Of a stretch of DNA of 22,500 bases, positions 18,254-22,500 are shown piece after piece. Source of the DNA: Paulinella micropora (Eukaryota > Cercozoa > Imbricatea > Euglyphida > Paulinellidae); assembly GCA_019918135.1 (NCBI GenBank), contig WBZZ01001322.1, positions 65,001 through 87,500 of the forward strand. Direction: 5' to 3'. Below the pieces are notes generated by a model. That model worked only from the letters and a program-made list of their open reading frames with translations, was not told the origin of the DNA and ran no database searches. The position numbers and the translations under genes are program-made. Position 1 is the stretch's first letter. Every line of letters begins with the position of its first letter.

Positions 18254-18922
18254 TCAGCACAATGCCATAAACCGCGTGATCTGAGCGGCTGGTGTAGAAT
18301 CGGCCGTATCAAGGGCCGTACTAGCATGACTGGCAAAACGATAGGAAGCCTTCACGGAAAAAATGGAATCGAGCGTTCCGCGCCAAAAACTGGGCCGGCG
18401 CAGTTCTGCGGCATGGTGTTGCAAATTTGCCGCGAAAAATTCCACTGCTTGGCGGCGTAACCGTTCGGCTCTGGTCTCACGGGGCAGCTGTGTGAGCCTA
18501 GGCGGAATGACGTATTTCAAGTCACCCAGGACACGCGCGTAGTCCGAGGCCAGCCTTTCGCCCTGTTGCACAATGGCTTGCACAAGCTTGAGCAGGTCCG
18601 GCTCGTGCAGGGACCGCGCCGCCTTGCTCATCACTTTCACCTTGTCATAAAGCATCTGCGTCTTGAGATTGCTGAGTCCTTCGTCCTTGTTTTCGTACTC
18701 GAGCGTGTGGCCTAAAACCCGGCTGAAAAACACCGGCCGGGCCACGAGCGAATGGTTTCCGTAGAGCTCCCAGGCCACATTGGCGTAAATAGCACGCAGC
18801 AGGTGAGGGTGGCTAATGCGGAATTCGCTCTTGGCGCGCTCTTGGCAGAGGTGTGTCAGGTCTTCAAAAGTGTTCCTAAATCCTCCACCTTTAAGGGCCG
18901 CGCCCACTTCGCTGTTAGGCAT
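18254..18922 (-). CDS. Hypothetical helical protein, 222 aa
   Basis: I take the ATG at 18922 (MPNSEVGAALKGGG). The open frame extends further upstream to 19120, but that part translates the GCC repeat and an array unit. The product is mostly helical with FRISHPHLLRAIYANVAWELYG, LGHTLEYENKDEGLSNLKT and LVQAIVQQGERLASDYARVLG, followed by a basic helix and a Ser/Thr/Ala tail. It has no membrane segment and no catalytic signature. It converges on the Cys-rich gene with the 18208 hairpin between them, and its start lies 43 bp from array unit 1, whose inner TATAGAGTAC-type sequence might serve as promoter. Function unknown. Confidence 0.6.
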   Translation of the reverse strand: MPNSEVGAALKGGGFRNTFEDLTHLCQERAKSEFRISHPHLLRAIYANVAWELYGNHSLVARPVFFSRVLGHTLEYENKDEGLSNLKTQMLYDKVKVMSKAARSLHEPDLLKLVQAIVQQGERLASDYARVLGDLKYVIPPRLTQLPRETRAERLRRQAVEFFAANLQHHAAELRRPSFWRGTLDSIFSVKASYRFASHASTALDTADSTPAAQITRFMALC

Positions 18923-19040
18923 CACTTGGCTGGGCCTGTCGATGTTCTTCTTTCTAAACAATGCGGTGGTTCGTTTTTGGATTTGCGCCACCCCACATCT
19001 TATAGAGTACACTTTCTGGTCAAGGTCAAAAACGAACCAC

Positions 19041-19093
19041 CGCCACCGCCACCGGCGGCAGCGGCGGCGCCGGCGGCGGCGGCGGCGGCGCCG
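19041..19093. repeat. GCC/GGC microsatellite
   Basis: CCGCCACCGCC followed by GGCGGC-type triplets between array units 1 and 2. It is self-complementary and could fold back. It creates a spurious poly-Arg/poly-Pro reading. Confidence 0.85.
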
Positions 19094-19410
19094 GTGGTTT
19101 GTTTCTGGCACCTGCGCCACCCAGTCATCTTATAGAGTACACTTTCTGGTCAAGGTAAAAAACGAACCACTCTCCGGTGCCACCACCCGCCACTGTCGCA
19201 TCGGATTCCAACCACGGAAATGCGCGCCAACATCGGTGGCACAAACGTGCCCGCCATATCTTATAGAGAGTACTTTCCAGGTGAGGCCAGGTTCGAACCA
19301 CTCATTTTCCCGGGAAGTTTTCCGCGAATGAAAAAAATCTGTGGTTCGAACGTGCCTACCAGGTATCTATAGTCTGTACTTTCTAAGTAAGGCCAGATTC
19401 GAGCCACCCA

Positions 19411-19583
19411 TAAAAAAAGAGGCGGGAGGGGGCGGGGGGAAGGCCACCCACCTACTACCCTAGTAACCAACTCAGTGTGCCACTAGTGCACTTGGCTGGT
19501 CACTGGGGTGGTAGGTGGTGGGCCTTCCCCCTACTCTGCCTTCCTCTGCCTCTTCCTCTGCCACTTCTGCCTCTTTTTTTTGG
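19411..19583. repeat. Large hairpin P1 in the array
   Basis: Core arms are 19435-19469 and 19497-19531 (GGGGGAAGGCCACCCACC against its near reverse complement, a few mismatches). The outer arms extend weakly with AAAAAAAGAGGC and GCCTCTTTTTTTT. The loop contains the sub-palindrome GTGCCACTAGTGCAC. It lies between units 4 and 5. Confidence 0.75.
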
Positions 19584-19859
19584 TGTGTGGTTCGAACGCG
19601 CCTACCAGGTATCTATAGTCTGTACTTTCCAGGTAAGGCCAGATTCGAACCACTCATTTTCACTGGAAGTTTTCCGCGAAAAAGATCGGTGGTTCGAACG
19701 TGCCTGCCAGGTATCTATAGCCTGTACTTTCTAGGTAAGGACAGGTTCGAACCACTCATTTTCCCGGGAAGTTTCACGTGAAAAAATCAGTGGTTCGAAC
19801 GTGCCTACCAGGTATCTATAGAATGCTATCTATGGGTAAGTGCAAATCCGAACCACCCA

Positions 19860-20006
19860 TAAAAAAGAGGCGAGACGGGGCAGAAAGGGGGAGGGCCCAC
19901 CCACCTACCACCCCAGTGACCAAACCAGTGTGGCACTGGTGCACTTGTCTGATCACTAGGGTAGTAGGCTGGTATCCCCCCCCCCCTCCCTCTACCTCTT
20001 TTTTTT
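19860..20006. repeat. Large hairpin P2 in the array
   Basis: This is a diverged copy of P1. Arms are about 19891-19923 and 19950-19986, with outer AAAAAAGAGGCGAG and CTACCTCTTTTTTTTT. The loop holds GTGTGGCACTGGTGCAC. It lies between units 7 and 8. Confidence 0.7.
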
Positions 20007-20026
20007 TGGTGGTTCGAACGCGGCCC

Positions 20027-21339
20027 CTAACACTTATAGAGTACACCTCTCTGGTCAAGGCCGATTCCGAACCACTTTTTTTCCCGCGGAATTTGCATTG
20101 AATTTTTTTTAATGGGAAAAGGGAAGGTTGGGTGGCACCAGTGGTTGTTTTTTTTAAGTACATCCACGTGCCGGACTTCGGTGACTGAGAACACAATGTC
20201 CTGCTTGAGCCAGCCGTAGGCCCTCGCAGTCTCGATTGAGAACAGCGCGGCGTAGCGCGAGCTGCCGTCGAAGAAGAGGCGCAGGCCAAAGTCAAAGCCA
20301 AAAGCGTGGCCGTCGTGGACGACGAGGTCCAGCCCATCGTGACGAGCGAGCAGCTGCGCCAAAGTCGCGGGCCGCTCGGGGCCTAGGAGCACTTGCAGCG
20401 CCGAGTGCCTGACGTAGTCACGCAGAGCGTCTACCGAAGTGAGGGAATGTGGGCGCGCCTCCTCGTCTGCTCTGCGAGGCGAATTGAGGACGTTGAAAAG
20501 CGCAAAGGGCAAGCACCAGTAATCCTTCTTGTGCCGGAAGCGCTGCTTGACGCCCGTGTCGTACTCTGCGCCAGGCCTGTTGTCCAGCCCAGTCACGTCG
20601 CCCGCCGGCAAGAACTCTTGGCCTGGCTTGCAGAGCACCTTGGAGTACACGTCGGCACGCCAACGACGCGCGCACTCTGCATCGCCGTCTTCGTCCATGC
20701 AAGTCAGCACGGCAGAAAGGGGTTCCATGGTCCAGCACTCCTCGTCTTTCCACAGGACCCAGATGCCAGGCGTCTTCTCGCCGCGGTCCCAGCCGTGCTC
20801 TTGCTCTTCTTCTTCGGTGGCTGCTTGTAGCTTGAGGTAGTGGTGCTTCTGGTCAGCCTCGGCCAGTTGCTGCTGCTGCGCCGGTGTCTGTAGTTCTGCT
20901 GTCACTGCCACTTCCGCCTCGGCCTGCTGCCTGCTGGCTGCGGGCGTCTCATGCCCGCTGCCGCCTGCTGCTGGCTGTGGCGTCAGCTTCTGTGACTGCA
21001 GCTCCACCTCACTACCACTTCCGCCTCGGCCTGCTGCCTGCTGGCTGCGGGCATTTCATGCCCGCTGCCGCCTGCTGCTGGCTGTGGCGTCAGCTTCTGT
21101 GACTGCATCTCCACCTTCACTTCCACTTTTGCCTCGGCCTGCTGCCTGCTGGCTGCGGGCGTCTCATGCCCGCTGCCGCCTGCTGCTGGCTGTGGCGTCA
21201 GTTTCAGTGACTGTAGCTCCAGCTTGCGTCGCTTGAGACGAGCGCGGTCTCGTAAGTTTTTCTTCCTTCTCTTGCCAGCTGTAGTGGTGTCCAGGACTAG
21301 GACAGCGACTGTCGACGTCGGTTCTGTCACTGCTGACAT
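20027..21339 (-). CDS. Repeat-bearing protein with possible cysteine-peptidase-like domain (one frame shift)
   Basis: I take the ATG at 21339 (MSAVTEPTSTVAV). A short basic segment (KRRKKNLRDRARLKRRK) precedes three 36-residue repeats (core LTPQPAAGGSGHETPAASRQ). Repeat spacing is 108 bp and then 107 bp, so one base is missing and the frame changes near 21025. The second frame continues as a globular domain with DYWCLPFALFNVLNS and later VVHDGHAFGFDFG. A Cys at a helix start followed by a GHA-type His is the pattern of papain-fold peptidases (C39 or OTU-like), but this is a visual match only. The last 40 codons run into array unit 8 and the stop lies inside it, so the true 3' end may differ. 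It may be viral cargo, a mobile-element protein or host. Confidence 0.45.
20903..21225. repeat. Three 107-108 bp coding tandem repeats
   Basis: Copies start near 20903, 21010 and 21118 and are nearly identical. Each encodes 36 residues rich in Gln, Ala, Pro and Gly. The 107-bp spacing between the first two breaks the reading frame. Confidence 0.85.
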
Positions 21340-21955
21340 GGCTGAGGGTTGCTCCTGTTGTGTCTTGGGTGAAGGCCCTGATCTGAATTGTGAGGGCGCC
21401 TCGGGTGTGTGGCCACGGGCGCACGGCGCGCGCGGTGGGGGGGGGGGGGGGGGGGGAACGCCCCACGGCGCCGGCGCGGGTGGGCCCGGCTCCACCACCC
21501 AAATTTTTTTTTGCAGATTCTGATAGCGCGTGGCCTGAACAGTCGAATGCCACTTTTCCCGACTTGAATGGACCACGATCGAATGCAAGGGAAAGCCGCA
21601 AAGTTTGGCCGCCAAAAAAACCCAGAATCATCACACCTGAAAAATCAGGTGTTTCCTGCCACCCTACGCCACCCGACGTGATACGGCCGAAACAGGCAAC
21701 ATCCAGGGACCTTTCGGCATTGCCAAAATCGCCCCCACTATTGCATTTTTGCACGGGTGGCATCGGTGACCGCAAAAATGCATATAACCCCGCTGGTGGC
21801 ACCACCGACTGTAATTAGTGGCTAGTTGTGAATGTGGATAACCAAATGCCACTTTTCTCTGTACGGATCGGGACAAAAATGCAATAGATTATCTCACTAG
21901 GGCAAAAATGGCATTTTGTTTTATCAGGCCTATCGACAATTGATTTAAACTTATT
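21340..21955. other. Non-coding gap with short AAAAATGC motifs
   Basis: I see no supported gene. It has a G20 run (21437-21456), a perfect 8-bp hairpin (21633-21652, ACACCTGA/TCAGGTGT), two copies of TGCCACTTTTC (about 21548 and 21849) and several (C)AAAAATGC or reverse motifs between about 21740 and 21915. Some of these may be regulatory. Confidence 0.5.
21633..21652. terminator. Perfect short hairpin
   Basis: ACACCTGA, loop AAAA, TCAGGTGT. It is isolated in a non-coding gap; its role as a terminator or binding site is unproven. Confidence 0.35.
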
Positions 21956-21956
21956 T

Positions 21957-22415
21957 ATGTACATACATACATACATACATAGTAAATACATAGACACACA
22001 CACACACACATAGACAGACAGGCAGGCAGAGAGACGGACAGACAGACAGACAGACAGATAGACAGACACCCACACACAGACAAACACACACAAACACACA
22101 CACACACACACACACACATAGACAGACAGGCAGACAGACAGACAGGCAGGCAGGCAGACAGACAGACAGACAGACAGGCAGCACAGACAGACAGCACTCA
22201 GCAGAGACAGACGGACTGTCTGAGACAGACAGACAGTCAAACAGGCAAACAGACAAACAGACAAACAGACAGACAAACAGACAGACAGACTATAGTCTGA
22301 GACAGAGAGACAGAGAGACAGAAAGACAGAAAGACAGAGAGACAGACAGACAGGCAGACACACACAGTGACACACACACACACACACACTCACACTCACA
22401 CTCACACACACACAC
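21957..22415. repeat. Compound microsatellite (ACAT, CAGA, CA)
   Basis: About 460 bp of ACAT, CAGA, CA and CAAA repeats. It is the reverse complement in type of the CTGT tract left of the viral block. All open frames here are low-complexity artefacts. 22416-22500 shows nothing. Confidence 0.95.
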
Positions 22416-22500
22416 AGAGACAGGAGTAAGTGGAATCAAAAGTATTGTTTGTGTGGGAGAGAAAATAAAAAAGTGTGTGGTGGAAAGAAAATAGCGCAAG

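Larger units (their letters stand above)
18966..20075. repeat. Array of eight inverted-ended units
   Basis: Units are at 18966-19040, 19094-19170, 19236-19301, 19341-19407, 19587-19653, 19689-19755, 19790-19855 and 20009-20075. Most begin GTGGTTCGAACG and end TTCGAACCAC, and share a core TATCTATAG...TGTACTTTC..GGTAAGG; units 1, 2 and 8 have CTTATAGAGTACAC instead. Unit 1 has perfect 13-bp inverted ends (GTGGTTCGTTTTT). Units 5, 6 and 7 are spaced 101-102 bp apart with a spacer like TCATTTTCCCGGGAAGTTT. The block unit 4-hairpin-unit 5 is repeated as unit 7-hairpin-unit 8. Possible roles are a mobile-element terminal region, replication-related hairpins or a satellite. None is proven. Confidence 0.8.

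Noticed and set aside
19341..20075. CRISPR array
   Set aside because: Spacing is irregular, spacers are themselves similar, units have inverted ends, and the context is eukaryotic with no cas genes.
19341..20075. tRNA genes or tRNA-derived SINEs, because of GGTTCGAA B-box-like sequence
   Set aside because: No A box, acceptor stem or cloverleaf can be folded; GGTTCGAA is part of the inverted ends.
19341..20075. Spliced-leader RNA genes, because of AGGTAAGG after a conserved TATAG...TGTACTTTC core
   Set aside because: No Sm site or conserved exon of known type, and the variation between units falls in the would-be exon. Kept only as a remote idea.
21164..21818. ORFs on both strands around the G20 run
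   Set aside because: Low-complexity Pro/Gly readings with no continuity beyond the repeats.

Overview
The window is eukaryotic DNA carrying an integrated or endogenous DNA-virus gene block. Three observations point to a eukaryote: short GT-AG introns of about 46-61 nt (in the 2460-5138 gene and in the packaging ATPase), a microsatellite- and homopolymer-rich AT-rich flank, and no bacterial-style operon signals. The host cannot be named from this window. A protist or fungus with very short introns fits, and a slime-mould-like amoebozoan is only a guess.

Layout. 1-2459 is AT-rich non-coding DNA with a 72-nt poly-T, a 38-nt poly-A, TAG arrays, an inverted repeat and small tandem repeats. 2460-5138 (minus) is an intron-containing gene with a Lys/Glu-rich repeat region and unknown function. 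5139-6530 is mostly CT, CTGT, CTAT, TTC and C/CA microsatellite. 6531-18922 is a compact, GC-richer viral block. Minus-strand genes at 6531-15511 include the double jelly-roll major capsid protein (MCP), several small membrane or helical proteins, a large coiled-coil protein of about 820 residues and a Lys-rich 47-residue peptide. Divergent plus-strand genes at 15547-18036 are the A32/FtsK-HerA-type packaging ATPase, an F-box-like protein and a Cys-rich protein. A convergent minus gene lies at 18254-18922. 18966-20075 is an array of eight units of about 67-77 bp with inverted ends and two large hairpins. 20027-21339 (minus) is a repeat-bearing ORF with a possible cysteine-peptidase-like domain. 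21340-22500 is non-coding and ends in CAGA/CA microsatellite.

The MCP plus ATPase pair marks this as a varidnavirus-type morphogenesis module, closest in style to Polinton-like viruses or related small protist dsDNA viruses. No integrase, protein-primed DNA polymerase, helicase or adenovirus-type protease is visible, so the element is truncated, continues elsewhere or belongs to a lineage with a different replication module.

Almost every long viral gene is interrupted by isolated one-base frame shifts, several next to homopolymers or short G runs. They could be read or assembly errors or early pseudogenisation. The coding signal on either side is otherwise continuous, so I annotate whole genes and note the breaks.
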